Positions 25,301 to 31,422 of a stretch of DNA of 64,000 nt are shown piece after piece. How positions within the stretch are numbered: position 1 is the first letter of the stretch; each line of letters starts with the position of its first letter. The position numbers and the translations under genes are program-made. The stretch spans positions 124,001 through 188,000 of the forward strand of contig JAENYK010000010.1 in assembly GCA_016841825.1 (NCBI GenBank). The letters run 5' to 3'. Below the pieces are notes generated by a model that saw nothing but the letters and a program-made list of their open reading frames with translations, had not been told where the DNA came from and ran no database searches. Source of the DNA: Halothermothrix sp. GTDB taxonomy: Bacteria; Bacillota; Halanaerobiia; DY22613.

Positions 25301-26889
25301 AAAGCTAATTGTGCCTGAGAATTTTTCAGCTCCTCAGTTATCAGATTATAAAAAGCTGATGGAGTCTGGTTGAGAATCGAAACTTTTTGCGTCTTTAGTA
25401 TCTCCAAAAATTTCTTTGGATCACGGGCGATCATCTTTGGAATGATAATCAATTTGCCACCATACAACAATGCCCCATACATCTCCCAGACAGAAAAATC
25501 AAAGCAATAGGCATGAAACATTGTCCAGACATCCTGATGGTCAAAGTCAAAAAGTGAAGGATCTGTATTCGTAAAAAATAATCTGACCACATTTCGCTGT
25601 TCGATCATTACTCCCTTGGGGCGACCTGTAGTCCCCGAGGTATAAATAATATAGGCAAGATCTGATTGTTCTCCCGGATTATGCAAATTAGATGTATCTC
25701 CCTGATATATTGATTGGTCGTCCAGATGAATAGCTTCTGAAGATAGATCTAGTTCTTTTGCCAACTGTTCAGTAGTCAAAATCACGCTGGATTCACTATC
25801 TCGTAGAGAGAAACGAATTCGCTCAACTGGATATTCAGGATCAATAGGTAGATAAGCACCTCCCGATTTGAGAATTGCCAGAATTCCAATAATCATCTCC
25901 AACGATCGTTCGATTACCATTGCTACTATCGTATTCGCCTGTACCCCCCGCTGCTGCAGAAGTCTGGCCAGTTGGTTGGCTTTCCCGTTCAACTCCCGAT
26001 AGGTGAGCTGTATCTTCGTATCTGCAAGTTGGATAGCTATCTTTTCGGGGTGATTTTTCACCTGTTCTTCAAAATAGTGATGAATCAACTTATCAGTAGG
26101 ATAACTGATATTAGTCCTATTTAAACCCGAAACCTGTAATTCTCTCTCAACAGGTGTAAGAATATCAATCTCAGTAATCTCCTCTTCAGGTTGACCCAAA
26201 GCAGCAGTCAACAGATTCTCCAGCTGATCAATTATTCTGCGGATAGTTGATTCTTTATATAATAGAGTATTATATTCGATAAATCCACCAATTTCTGTCT
26301 CTGTACTGTGAAAAGAGAAGGTCAGATTAGATCTCCAATTTTGTAGATAATTTATATCATGAATATTTTCTAATAAGATAACAATATCAAATAAATCCAG
26401 ATGATTGGTAAAACCCAATTGATCAATTAATATTTCTAATGGATAGCTTTGATACTTAGCTGCATTTGTAATAGTCTGACGGGTATTCAATAACAGATCT
26501 TTAAAAGTAACTTTCTCTTCAAAGATATTTCTTAAGATTAATACTGTATTAGTGAATTCACCCTCTGTCTGCTGTTTTAGTATCGGAGTACCGATGATTA
26601 TATCTGTATTTCCCGTGTATTTGTGTAACAAGCCTACCAGTCCAGTAGTCAAGGCCATGTATAATCTGGCAGCAGATTGGTTACTGATTCTGGTCAATCT
26701 CTCAACTAATTCTGGATTGAAACAGAAAGTTGTCCGGGCGAAAACTGGACTATTGTTACTAACTGGATAGTCTGTAGGGAAACTGGTTCGGGTTAACTCA
26801 CCGGAGAATTCCTCTAACCAGTAGGCCTTCTCGGTCGTCTGTTGATTGGCAGCGATTAACAATTTAGCAGAATGATTTTTATTAACCAT
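7321..26889 (-). CDS. Giant hybrid NRPS-PKS, 6,522 aa, five A modules and one KS-AT module
   Basis: Largest protein of the assembly line. Approximate domain order: truncated C (1-235), A1 (263-765), T (808), C (889-1330), A2 (1343-1850), T (1888), KS (1953-2400, TACSTS near 2121), AT (2480-2763), T (2895), C (2956-3400), A3 (3423-3920), T (3961), C (4020), A4 (4460), T (4995), C (5053), A5 (5496), T (6031), C (6090-6522). Pocket codes read by eye: A1 DFWNIGMVHK (exact Thr code), A2 DILQMGLVWK (Gly-like), A3 DAMHVGGVTK (unassigned), A4 DAFLLGVTFK and A5 DAFFMGITFK (branched aliphatic type). The AT has GHSIGE and HAFH, so malonyl-CoA is expected. The PKS module has no KR, DH or ER and would leave a beta-keto unit. 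The first complete C has YHAILDG: the first His of HHxxxDG is Tyr while the catalytic second His is kept. No epimerase domain. The ATG follows AAAGGGG. Confidence 0.95.
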   Translation of the reverse strand: MVNKNHSAKLLIAANQQTTEKAYWLEEFSGELTRTSFPTDYPVSNNSPVFARTTFCFNPELVERLTRISNQSAARLYMALTTGLVGLLHKYTGNTDIIIGTPILKQQTEGEFTNTVLILRNIFEEKVTFKDLLLNTRQTITNAAKYQSYPLEILIDQLGFTNHLDLFDIVILLENIHDINYLQNWRSNLTFSFHSTETEIGGFIEYNTLLYKESTIRRIIDQLENLLTAALGQPEEEITEIDILTPVERELQVSGLNRTNISYPTDKLIHHYFEEQVKNHPEKIAIQLADTKIQLTYRELNGKANQLARLLQQRGVQANTIVAMVIERSLEMIIGILAILKSGGAYLPIDPEYPVERIRFSLRDSESSVILTTEQLAKELDLSSEAIHLDDQSIYQGDTSNLHNPGEQSDLAYIIYTSGTTGRPKGVMIEQRNVVRLFFTNTDPSLFDFDHQDVWTMFHAYCFDFSVWEMYGALLYGGKLIIIPKMIARDPKKFLEILKTQKVSILNQTPSAFYNLITEELKNSQAQLALRYVIFGGEALKPSKLKEWSARYPETKLINMYGITETTVHVTYKQIGETEILSGINNIGRPIPTLASYIVDKHCHLLPIGAAGELLVGGAGVGRGYLNRPELTADKFTADPLYPEKKVYRSGDLVRLLDNGELEYLGRIDHQVKIHGFRIELGEIETRLLSHKTVQEAVVIAREDQSAAVALVAYLVLSEDLSTLELREHLALELPDYMIPGYFVKLAQLPLTTNGKVDRKNLPDPLEMVSSEKAYLPPRTELERGLVEIWQETLELGQIGIGENFFYIGGDSIKGVKVVSLANVRFSTQLQIADLYECETIESLALRIEKTRGLSIQAEYEEIRTEIAAMTEHMELSNLVTDKTWGEIEDIYPMSDIEKGMVFYSLRNPTSGVYHYQLVYEINDPDFDPGRFKNAAECLLRKHQILRTVFNLDDFVEPMHLVFRTGICDVEHQDLSDLSADELANYLEKYLAEDQTQIFDVTRLPLWRIRTFSLGGGRVCVILICYHAILDGWSIASMTTELSEIYLKLLSEADYQLEPLKSSYKEAVITGILNKRRTDMREFWREELADYKRWVLPEKQFTSNNTGKKIYHYPLGSEMENKLIDLAKAHATTLKNICFAAYGYTLNMFAYENDLTVGLVTSNRPICEDGERILGCFLNTVPIRVQIPAGITWSNYLDLIEQKLRRIKRYESLSLFEIAQIVGEKTQENNPIFDTLYNYMDFDIYNSIQLDIGERSIPIEGSASTNTLLDFNINNTLDEFSILISYAAAIFEERDVERLCTYFENILQIFLTSLDKQVAKSMVISSREREELLSRFNQTDLDYPRDKRIEELFAAQATLRAKQTAVVIQDRQLTYSQLNDQADRLAAKLRSLGVSSESIVAVLVERSCEMIVGLLGILKAGGAYLPIDPQYPEQRIQYMLADSQAAFVLTQESLVSKLGKIGFYGTVLDLFAESCYECETDDPITNSDAAQSQSVNDLAYLIYTSGSTGQPKGVMVEQHNCVNFIYGIREKIELTPGKTMLSLTTISFDIFFLETLVPLTQGLTIVIAREEEQNDPERIKDLISKQHVQMLQLTPSRLQILLESEAGRMGINQLDEIMVGGEAFSEYLLIKLQENYQGKIYNLYGPTETTVWSTSKELTGEKAVTIGTPIANTQIYIVDNYLQLQPQGSPGELCIAGEGIARGYHQRGELTTENFVLIPFIQGKTMYRTGDLAYWQLDGELAYLGRVDHQLKIRGFRIEPGEIERNLTNIPGIGEAVVIGLENALGDKHLAAYYVSDEELTVSELRAALLKNLPDYMIPTYFMQIAGMPLTPNGKINRNALPEIITTRPNLATNYTAPQTEIEKEIAEVWKEVLGIDRVGTDDNYFELGGNSFNIIQLNQRLQKTFAKKLSVVTMFRYPTIRSLAEHLQTEESQFNDRTGIISQLRGGLAERMDIAVIGMAGRFPGASNLQEFWDNLQNGLETISFFTTEELIEQGIDPEVLRDPNYIKAKGYLAGSEYFDAPFFNYSPREAGLMDPQMRIFHEIVWAALEDAGYDPGVYPGLIGLYAGASLNLSWLAHTLQGLSSPSEIYDAVSLNNKDFLATRIAYKLNLKGPAIAVQTACSTSLVAIDTACQGLLTGKCDMALAGGVTINLPHKSGYYYQEGMINSPDGHCRAFDAQARGTVGGDGAGVVVLKRLEDALADGDSIYAVIKGSAANNDGIRKVGYTAPSVEGQVEVIRAAQQLAGVTADSISYIEAHGTGTNLGDPVEIEALKVAFDTDKRNYCAIGSVKTNIGHLDSAAGAAGFIKTVLAIKHRLLPPSLNYTTPNPGIDFANSPFYVNAELQAWDRGDSPRRAGISSFGIGGTNAHLVIEESPELPVLADKRPCKLILLSAQSEKALERMTDNLREYLIEHPEIDLADMAYTLQRGRRAFKYRRMLTASDIEEVVSKLDSLSPAEVESRLMQEELDDIVFMFSGQGSQYVNMGRELYQVADSFRQIVDYCFQRLQPLLNCDLREILYPSQKSTGTNSHSGLDRINETLYTQPIIFTFEYALARLLLDWGVRPTAMIGHSIGEYVAACLAGVFSLEDGLMLIAKRAQLMQEVPTGSMLSTAMAESELTPLLAEHQVSLAAVNSSHFSVVSGPTEAVEAFADRLTELGYENRLLHTSHAFHSMMMDQVLDKFAKAVAQVELHSPSIPYISNLSGDWIRSEEITVPDYWVQHLRNTVRFAEGMEKLLCKENSIFVEIGPGRALSTFVRQHLARRPGQKILNLVRHPGEEISDYQHLLQQLGRLWLSGVTINWSEFNGAEKRYRIALPTYSFDPLPFKINVSGKMRLEGLGREVASTQELALYTREDLPDSYSTGRTDEERKIVQIFEETLGISQIGIYENFFELGGDSLKAVTVATKIRQLFNVDLPLAEIFNHSTPEKLAALITRAEKVEFVDLEKIEQQEYYPLSYNQQRLWTIYQLDPENSAYNITGNIPLLHQVNEEFLKIALEKVISRHESFRTGFKTIGEEVVQFVEDQIAIPLEIIDLSTEDNPEKRAWEIYAREVSRVFVLTEMPLFRTVLIKLAEEHYQFIFNLHHIISDGWSLEILQHEFSMYYNGFLTGQPIELPEVTYQYKDFAVWHNKLLRDSEIKAKSHDFWKERLSGGFPVLEWPADFSRVEQQNDTRSNLQTGYRTVIGADLRDRIKELSLAENTTMFMVIYSAFNLLLANLCNQERIVSGIANAGRDHSSLQNIVGYFTNMLIQKIVIDPEERFVDLLQRVDQEVHATFEHQNYPLELVLDELKIRYPQISVYFNLLNMFVEAGLTELESLDSAHLQQVWEGKFDLEIFAMEYKNGLEVTWRYRTALFKPTTIEYIAEEFIKLVGEIAVNVERPLWEYNLFDLTGIQIKGNQISPKVPFYQFTESYPSLISRFAEQVELYPYQIAVQSVNQKLTYQELNDFTDQIGSQILQLTGGKQQGIAILFEHDVEMIVGIWAVLKTGNYYIPFDPTYPVNRLQYMLKDSGSQLILTNERNTGLAETLNVVEGGRVTILNISQLESELPRDNLNTSISPADLAYVLYTSGSTGTPKGVMQNHGNVLHFMKIYTNNLHINPQDRLTLLSSYAFDAAVMDIFGALLNGASLYPYYLKEGDITGLINWVDGQKITIFHTIPTVYRYLIEELAHNIGNLDSVRLLVLGGEAVTRRDVISYKQYFSDRCLMINGLGPTESTVTLQYFIDKETEVTKDAVPVGYPVDQTQVYLLDNRDREARVFGIGELVFKSDHLAVGYFNHPEKTEEVFVPDPLTNQGRVYRTGDLGRRLLDGGIEFVGRKDFQVKIRGYRIELGEIEERLLDHPQIKSAVVVGWEANDGTSYLAAYLVSAVEVGQAKLREYLAQNLPDYMIPANFVYLDRLPVTNTGKIDRKALPEIEQIEAAGEPQQTPQTQLEEKLVAIWADILQLPRESIGVNQNFFELGGHSLKAIKVISRIHKDLEVKITMIDFFKKPTIGQLAAYINQSVKESYASIGTVEEKKYYPVSSAQKRLYVLQEMVTDNITYNLPSAAVIEGKLDLTRLKETLDRLIDRHETLRTSFVLLEGDPVQKIHDTVDFAIEVYQSSAEEAPELIQSFIRAFNLEQAPLFRVGLIQIVSEEHILLIDMHHIISDGSSLGILVQDFMRLYAGENLPPLKIQYKDYAEWQRGTEVKKELLAQEQYWINEFATEITPLNLPTDFERPPVQSFAGDQLNFRIGEETGLLKQLALAEGTTLYVVLLTAYTIFLAKISGQDEIVVGTPVAGRNHTDLQQIIGMFVNTLALSNQITGELTIRETIRQIKDKTLQAFANQDYLLEDLIERLDLVRDLSRNPLFDVSFALQNMDIPEIEIAGLALKPYKYVKSTAKFDLNLVGLEVGNGLNFIMEYCTKLFTRETIERFMQYFTRILETIAYNPELKISEVEIISPEEKSWIIDQINDTRRDYPEDKLIQQIFEENVEQVPEKIALIFEDQSLSYRELNQRANQLARLLRGKGVTGDVSVAIIVERSLEVIIGVLGILKAGGAYLPIDPQYPEMRKRYLLEDSKSQIILTSADLIPENQEICQSREVILLDDQQVYTGEKSNLEMINQPADLCYIIYTSGTTGEPKGVMVSHSNVIRLVKNTDYIDFAEQDSLVQFGVLQFDASTFEIWGALLNRLTLYLIAKNVLLDLDLLEARFKEYKPSILLMTTALFDQIALNRIEIFNGISYLLVGGEALSPIHVNRVHQRFPEIKLLNVYGPTENTTFSTAFEIQKEYTRSVPIGYPIANSTAYVVDRYDNLQPVGIVGQLYVGGAGVARGYQNKPDLTAEQFIADPFKVGGRLYKTGDLVKLLADGSLDFMGRIDHQVKVRGHRIELAGIESKLFGHPEISQAVVMIREGTADKYLTAYVVVENDLTAAGIKDYLARELPQYMVPDFIIILPEMPINRNGKIDRKALPLPEEITLSTEYAAPRNETEEILVDIWKSLLGRESIGINDNFFELGGHSLKATQLISKIYQELEVKIPLPMIFNHSTIEKLAEYVQQTERESYVSIEPASVREYYPLSSAQKRLYVLQHMDASSIGYNISIVVRLEGELDKERLGLTLNKLIQRHESLRTSFAMVDGEPLQKIAETAVCDIEFVTIDQTAVDQWIADFIQPFDLSTGPLFRVGLIELNPLEHILIIDQHHIISDGSSLSIFAAEFMKIYAREDLSPLRIQYKDYSEWQRVGKGQKSLLKQEHYWLEEFANCELPVLNLPLDFKRPAVQSFAGDRLSFELGPETGELKELARRENTTLFITLLAAFKLFLAKISGQDELIVGTPVAGRSHSDLEQIIGMFVNTLALKSQLDGEMSFREFLAQVKETAVKAFENQDYQLEDLFERLDLARDMSRNPLFDVVFTLQNMDIPAITVPGLKMRPYDFAKRTSKFDLTFTGLEVGDKLLFTVEYCTKLFTPDTIKRFTEYFTRVITGIIKNPDGKFSELEIISPEEKRLIIDEYNNTRRDYPKERLIQQLFEESVIQVPEKTALVFEDQTLSYRELNQKANQLARLLRDKGVSRETRVAIMVERSLEVIIGVLGILKAGGAYLPIDPDYPENQKRYILDDSQAEHILTVQELLVENQEICQTREVILLDESQIYTGDDSNLEIINQIEDLCYIIYTSGTTGVPKGVMVTHPNVMRLVKNTDFTEYREEENMLQFGVLQFDASTFEIWGALLNRMTLYLIPKDVLLDLNVLELRFKEYNPGIMFMTSALFNQISQSHVEIFAGTRHLMVGGEAVSPPHINLVRQRFPQMKLSNIYGPTENTTFSTIFDIEKDYTQSIPIGRPITNSTAYVVDKYDTLQPIGIVGQLYVGGDGVGRGYLNKPELTAERFISSPFREGERLYKTGDLVKMLPDGSIEFIGRIDHQVKIRGHRIELAGIESKLIDHPDIRETVVLIHEKSPGDKYLTAYVVVNNSLTTAMIKDYLAEELPHYMVPDYIIILPEMPLNRNGKIDRNALPLPDETIAESEYIAPETESEQILHQVWCTVLGKSRISINDNFFELGGHSIKAMEVVYRIHKACGVQIALSDLFKQPTIAKLAALLGDLNKSIYSEIEPLPEQQYYQTSPSQKRVYVLYLLSPESTAYNMPGSVIFEEAVDEKLIRRVVNELIQRHESLRTTFAVEDGEVVQVVNPEMPGVFRTLDISHLDEEEKAIQRKEISYRETSQTFDLDQGPLVRILLIKVCADEYDLIFTMHHIISDGASMEILRAEFAELYEGYRRGEQPELPPLPIQYKDFAAWQNSLITDPEKMARGKKFWASQLSGETPILELPFNYSPESLTSRESGGYRIVVPEKIIISLKEMAVNNNASLFMALLTGFNIFLHSITKQEDILIGIPSSGRYHDNVKNVIGFFINTLILCNRVNPEESFLDLLPRVQKNTVGVLEHQAYPLETVLEELAISYPKISVFFNMFSTETTVNRQIEKLEPYHLERVQDAKFDIVCLMGEYANGVEIVCYYLRGLFKPETIEFFMQEYIWTLEKIIANADSIIKELVE
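26214..26889 (-). other. N-terminal half-condensation domain (junction element)
   Basis: The protein starts in the middle of a C-domain fold: AYWLEEFSGELTRTS corresponds to the region after the catalytic HHxxxDG lobe, and the rest (IIIGTPIL, FVNTV-like TNTVLIL, YPLEILIDQL) follows the C-terminal lobe to the start of the A domain. The N-terminal lobe with the active site is absent, and the 153 nt upstream are too short to hold it. The same arrangement opens the protein at 38,802-44,087. It is probably a docking or acceptor element, not a catalytic domain. Confidence 0.75.
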
Positions 26890-27042
26890 AGTCTTAACCC
26901 CTTTCGTTAGGATTTGCGTACCTTTGAGTTGATGATAAATTTGCTCAAATAAATGTTGATCTGGTCAATCTGTAATGACATTTCAATATGGAATATCGTC
27001 TTCTATTTCTCATCTAATCAGTCACTCCAGTGTTTTAACTTT
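26890..27042. other. 153-nt intergenic gap within the NRPS/PKS operon
   Basis: Separates the KS-AT-T-C gene from the giant NRPS-PKS gene. I see no ORF, terminator or promoter of good quality in it, only the ribosome-binding site AAAGGGG before the downstream ATG. The missing N-terminal half of the downstream C domain (about 540 nt) cannot be encoded here. Confidence 0.5.
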
Positions 27043-30000
27043 CTAAAACACAAAGTCACCCTGATCTTCTGTAAATAAAGTAGATTCTGGTGCTAATAAT
27101 GTGTGGGAGATAGTCAGATTTGCTAAAACAATCTCTTTATTTTCGATAATCTGAGTAATTATTTCCTGGAAATATTCGACAAATTTGTCGATAGTCTCTT
27201 TTTTGAAGAGAGCTGTATTGTATTCCAGAGTGAATAGGACTCCTTCTGTTACTTCAACTTCGATTAATCTTAAATCAAACATAGATATTCCCATATCAAA
27301 TTCATATGGACTTACTTTGAGTCCAGGTAATTCTACTTCCTGAATGCCGAGATTGTGGGATACCAAAATCACATCAAACAAAGGATTTCGACTGCGATCT
27401 TTTCGGATTGCAACCTTCTTTACCAGATCTTCAAAAAGGTATTCCTGGTTGTCAAAAGCCTGTAAAGTCCGCTCACGTACCTCTCTTAAAAACTGAACAA
27501 AACCCTTTTCCCCTGCAGGATAATTCCGCAAAGCTAAGGTATTAACAAACATCCCAATCACCGAGTGCAAATCAGGATGGCGGCGACCAGCTGTGACTGT
27601 GCCAATTACGATATCTTCCTGACCACTCAGTTTGGCACAGAGGATATTTAAAATTGCTAAAAATATCATGTACAATGTAGCGTCCTCTGCAGATGCGATC
27701 TTTTGTAAACTATCCTTCTGTTGATTATTGATAATAAATCTTGTGATATTACCGGTAAATTGCTGTCTTGCTGGACGGGGATAGTCAGTCGGTAATTCCA
27801 ATACCGGTATTGCTCCCGCAAACTGCTCTAACCAATAGAATTCTTGTTTCTGCAAAATAGCTTTTCTCTCTTCCGTATATTGCCATTCAGCATAATCTTT
27901 GTATTGAATTTTAACAGGTTGCACCGTCCGACCAGCATACAGCTGAAGGAATTCGTCGACCATGATGCCCATTGAGACAGCATCTGAGATGATGTGATGC
28001 ATGTCCAGAATTAATATATAACAGTCTGCACTTACTTTGAACAGACCTAATCTCATTAAAGGTGCTTTTTCCAGATTGAATGGTCTGATAAATTCTCTAA
28101 TCTGAAAATCTATCTCTTCTTTTCTGATTTCTTTATATTCAGGCCAGAAGTTCACTTGCTTCACAATTCGCTGTGTTGGCTCTCCGTCATAGAGTTCAAA
28201 AAATGTCCGTAAGATCTCATGACGCTTAATGATTTCAGCAAAAATTGTCCCGATCTTTTCCAGTTGAATATCACCTTCTAAAGTAAGAATCGCCGGAGTA
28301 TTATACACAATGTTCTCAGAGTTTCTGGCATGTAAACTATATAAACGTCTCTGTTCAGAAGATAATCGGTACCTTTCCTTCTTTTCTGCAGGTTTAATAG
28401 AATAGATGGTGAACTTTTCACTATCTGCAACCCGCTTAGCCATCCAGGTAATAGTCGGTTCTTTGAAAAATTCAGTCATCGGCAATTCTACCCTAAATTT
28501 GTCCAGAATGGTCACAGCGATCGTCACAGCTTTCAATGAATCTCCACCTAACTCAAAGAAATCATCTTCAATCCCGATCGGCATAATCCCAAACGATCTC
28601 TGCCATAGGTTCACCAGGAACTCCTCAATCTCATTTCGAGGAGCCAGATAGTTTGCACTGAGACTGGGTCTGGAATAATATCCATTAGTATCGGTTGTTT
28701 CCTTTCCATTCTGAGCAGGTGAATTTTCCACTTCAAGAAGTACATCTTCTTTTACCGCTGCTGCAGATGCTAACTGATCTCCCTCTATCCAATATCGCTG
28801 TCTTTCAAAGGGGTATGTGGGCAGCGGAATTCTCCGTCGTCCAACTTGTATATATAACTGAGACCAGTCTATCTCTAAACCCAGTAACCAGAGTCTGCCC
28901 AGTTTTTGTAACAGATACTGAACGTCAGAAATCTCTCGTTTTTCTGGTCTAATTAGATTTACACCCCGCTCTTCTGTTTTAGAAATATATCGACGGAGCA
29001 GAACACTAAGGTCACGACCTGGGCCAATCTCAATAAACAAATTACTCTTCTCCCCGATTAACTTCTCTATTCCCTCAGCAAAGCGAACCGGTTTTCGCAG
29101 CTGTTGAACCCAATACTCCGGATCTACAGCCTGCTCAGTGGTTAACCAACTCCCTGTAATGTTAGAGATCATGGGAATCCGGGGTGGAGTCAATTTTATC
29201 ATCTCCATCAGGTGTCTGAATTCATCAATTATCGGTTCCATCAGATGGGAATGACCTGCATGGCTCAGAGCTAAACGAGTACAGATTAATCTCTTCTCCC
29301 GCATCTTCTCTGCAAACTGATCTATTACCTCTGATTCACCAGCTACAACACAGGATGGACCATTGATGATCGCCAGCGAGAGATCATCACCTAATAAAGG
29401 TTCTAACTCCTCTTGGGAAAGTGGTACACTTAACATCGCTCCCGGCAAAACCTGCTGCATCAGTTTCCCCCGTACAATCACTAACCTTAAAGCATCTTCC
29501 AGGGTGAATACTCCCGCCAGAGTAGCCGCAGCCAACTCCCCTAGACTATAACCGATCAGAGCAGTGGGTTGCAATCCCCAACTGTGCAGTAATCTGGCCA
29601 GAGCATACTCGAAACTGAAGACGATCGGCTGAACAAATTCTGTCCTCTGTAGTTTTTTCTCTGCCTCTATCGCATCTTTTTTGGGAAACAGGATTGATTT
29701 TAAATCTATCTGAGCTATCTTTTTTACTAACTCAAAACAGTGGTCTAACTCTTCACGAAATGAATGTATCTCTTGATACAGCTGCCGTCCCATATTCAGA
29801 TAGTGGGAGCCTTGACCGGCAAACATGAAGATTAGTGACTTTCCTGTATCCTGAACTGCAAAAATCTGAGCTTGTTCTGACTGCAATTCTTGCAGCAGCT
29901 CATCTGATCCGGCGACTACCATTAGTCGGCGATGCGCAAAATTAGCTCTTCCTACCTGCAGTGTATATGCCAGGTCCGCCAGGTTAGTCTGGGGATATTT

Positions 30001-31422
30001 GAGCAAATAATCTCGAAGGTTCTCAGCCTGTTTCTGTAAAGCTGCTGCTGTTCTCGCTGAAAGGAGAATCAGTTCGAAAGGATTTGGCTTTGATACCTCC
30101 AAATATTCAGGTGCTTCCTCTAATATCACATGAGCATTGGTTCCTCCCATTCCAAAAGAACTAACTCCTGCCCGCAGTGGATATTGATCACTCTTCCATT
30201 TTGCAGCCCGGGTATTAACCTCAAAAAGGCTGTTGGCAAAGTCAATCCTGGGATTAGGTCTGCTGTAATTCAAACTGGGCGGAATCTGACGATTCTTCAG
30301 ACTCAAAACCGTCTTGATAAATGCACTTACCCCAGCAGCAGCTTCCAGATGACCAAGATTGGTCTTGACTGAACCAATTTTACACACTCCCTGTTCTTTA
30401 ACTCCGGAAAATGCTTTTTTCAAAGCCTCAATTTCGATCGGATCTCCTAAAGCTGTTCCCGTTCCATGGGTTTCGATATAACTAATACTCTCTGGCTCCA
30501 CCTCTGCAACATATTGGGCTGTTTTGATTACTGCAGCCTGCCCCTTAATGCTGGGAGCTGTAAAACCAACCTTCTGGCTACCATCATTGTTAATCGCTGA
30601 ACCTTTAATTACTGCATGGATATAATCTCCATCACGAATAGCATCAGTCAGGCGTTTTAAAACCACAACACCCACCCCATTACCGAAGACTGTACCTTTC
30701 GCCTCAGCATCAAAAGCCCGGCAATGTCCATCGGGAGAGAGAATCATTCCCTCATGATACAGATAGCCATCTTTTATCGGCAAACTGACCGTCACTCCGC
30801 CTGCCAAAGCCAGATCGGTCTCACCTGCCAATAAACCTTGACAGGCCTGATGAATCGCCACTAAGGAAGTAGAACAGGCTGTCTGAATAGTGACAGCTGG
30901 CCCCTTCAGATTCAATTTATAGGCGATTCGTGGTGCCAGATACTCACGAAAATTCAAGCCAATTGCCCCATGCTGTTCCAGCAAAGATAATTGAGTCAAT
31001 AGACGATTTAGCCAGATTATGTTGTTAGAGTTACCGGCATAAACACCTATCAGACCTTTATATCTATTGGGATCATAACCAGCGTCTTCTATTGCTTGCC
31101 AGGAGCATTCATGAAGTAAACGCATCTGGGGATCCATTATCTGGGCATCCCGGGGAGAATAATCAAAGAATGCAGCATCAAAATATTCCACATCTTCCAG
31201 AGCCCCTTTGGCTTTGATAAAATTAGGTTGATAAACTAGCCCGGGATTAACCCCAGAAGCAATCAATTCTTCCTCCGTGAAAAAGGAGATAGATTCGACA
31301 CCATTGATTAAATTTTCCCAGAATTGGTCCACATCCCCTGCTCCCGGAAACCTACAGGCCATTCCAATAACCGCTATCTCTAGACCTGTTGATTTGCTCT
31401 TCTCTCTGATCTTATTCATCAT
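27043..31422 (-). CDS. Hybrid PKS-NRPS, KS-AT-T-C with GDFxF tail
   Basis: Extends the chain by one ketide and passes it to the half-C protein downstream. Order: KS (10-430; TACSTS near 182, HGTGT, NLGHL), AT (536-870), T (LGGDS near 959), C (1020-1420). The ORF is open further upstream to 31530, but ATG 31422 follows GAGGG at five bases and overlaps the previous stop by 11 nt, giving about 1,459 aa. The AT is unusual: nucleophile motif GYSLGE (normally GHSxG), and HAGH where malonyl-type ATs have HAFH and methylmalonyl-type YASH, so a larger extender unit than malonyl is possible. There are no reductive domains. The terminal C has HHIISDA, with the final Gly of HHxxxDG replaced. The last residues, EDQGDFVF, resemble the tail of the gene at 44,285-52,027. 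Confidence 0.92.
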   Translation of the reverse strand: MMNKIREKSKSTGLEIAVIGMACRFPGAGDVDQFWENLINGVESISFFTEEELIASGVNPGLVYQPNFIKAKGALEDVEYFDAAFFDYSPRDAQIMDPQMRLLHECSWQAIEDAGYDPNRYKGLIGVYAGNSNNIIWLNRLLTQLSLLEQHGAIGLNFREYLAPRIAYKLNLKGPAVTIQTACSTSLVAIHQACQGLLAGETDLALAGGVTVSLPIKDGYLYHEGMILSPDGHCRAFDAEAKGTVFGNGVGVVVLKRLTDAIRDGDYIHAVIKGSAINNDGSQKVGFTAPSIKGQAAVIKTAQYVAEVEPESISYIETHGTGTALGDPIEIEALKKAFSGVKEQGVCKIGSVKTNLGHLEAAAGVSAFIKTVLSLKNRQIPPSLNYSRPNPRIDFANSLFEVNTRAAKWKSDQYPLRAGVSSFGMGGTNAHVILEEAPEYLEVSKPNPFELILLSARTAAALQKQAENLRDYLLKYPQTNLADLAYTLQVGRANFAHRRLMVVAGSDELLQELQSEQAQIFAVQDTGKSLIFMFAGQGSHYLNMGRQLYQEIHSFREELDHCFELVKKIAQIDLKSILFPKKDAIEAEKKLQRTEFVQPIVFSFEYALARLLHSWGLQPTALIGYSLGELAAATLAGVFTLEDALRLVIVRGKLMQQVLPGAMLSVPLSQEELEPLLGDDLSLAIINGPSCVVAGESEVIDQFAEKMREKRLICTRLALSHAGHSHLMEPIIDEFRHLMEMIKLTPPRIPMISNITGSWLTTEQAVDPEYWVQQLRKPVRFAEGIEKLIGEKSNLFIEIGPGRDLSVLLRRYISKTEERGVNLIRPEKREISDVQYLLQKLGRLWLLGLEIDWSQLYIQVGRRRIPLPTYPFERQRYWIEGDQLASAAAVKEDVLLEVENSPAQNGKETTDTNGYYSRPSLSANYLAPRNEIEEFLVNLWQRSFGIMPIGIEDDFFELGGDSLKAVTIAVTILDKFRVELPMTEFFKEPTITWMAKRVADSEKFTIYSIKPAEKKERYRLSSEQRRLYSLHARNSENIVYNTPAILTLEGDIQLEKIGTIFAEIIKRHEILRTFFELYDGEPTQRIVKQVNFWPEYKEIRKEEIDFQIREFIRPFNLEKAPLMRLGLFKVSADCYILILDMHHIISDAVSMGIMVDEFLQLYAGRTVQPVKIQYKDYAEWQYTEERKAILQKQEFYWLEQFAGAIPVLELPTDYPRPARQQFTGNITRFIINNQQKDSLQKIASAEDATLYMIFLAILNILCAKLSGQEDIVIGTVTAGRRHPDLHSVIGMFVNTLALRNYPAGEKGFVQFLREVRERTLQAFDNQEYLFEDLVKKVAIRKDRSRNPLFDVILVSHNLGIQEVELPGLKVSPYEFDMGISMFDLRLIEVEVTEGVLFTLEYNTALFKKETIDKFVEYFQEIITQIIENKEIVLANLTISHTLLAPESTLFTEDQGDFVF

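Noticed and set aside
26890-27042. Possible missing N-terminal half of the C domain, lost by frameshift
   Set aside because: The 153-nt gap is too short for about 180 residues, and the same truncated start occurs independently in another protein of the cluster.
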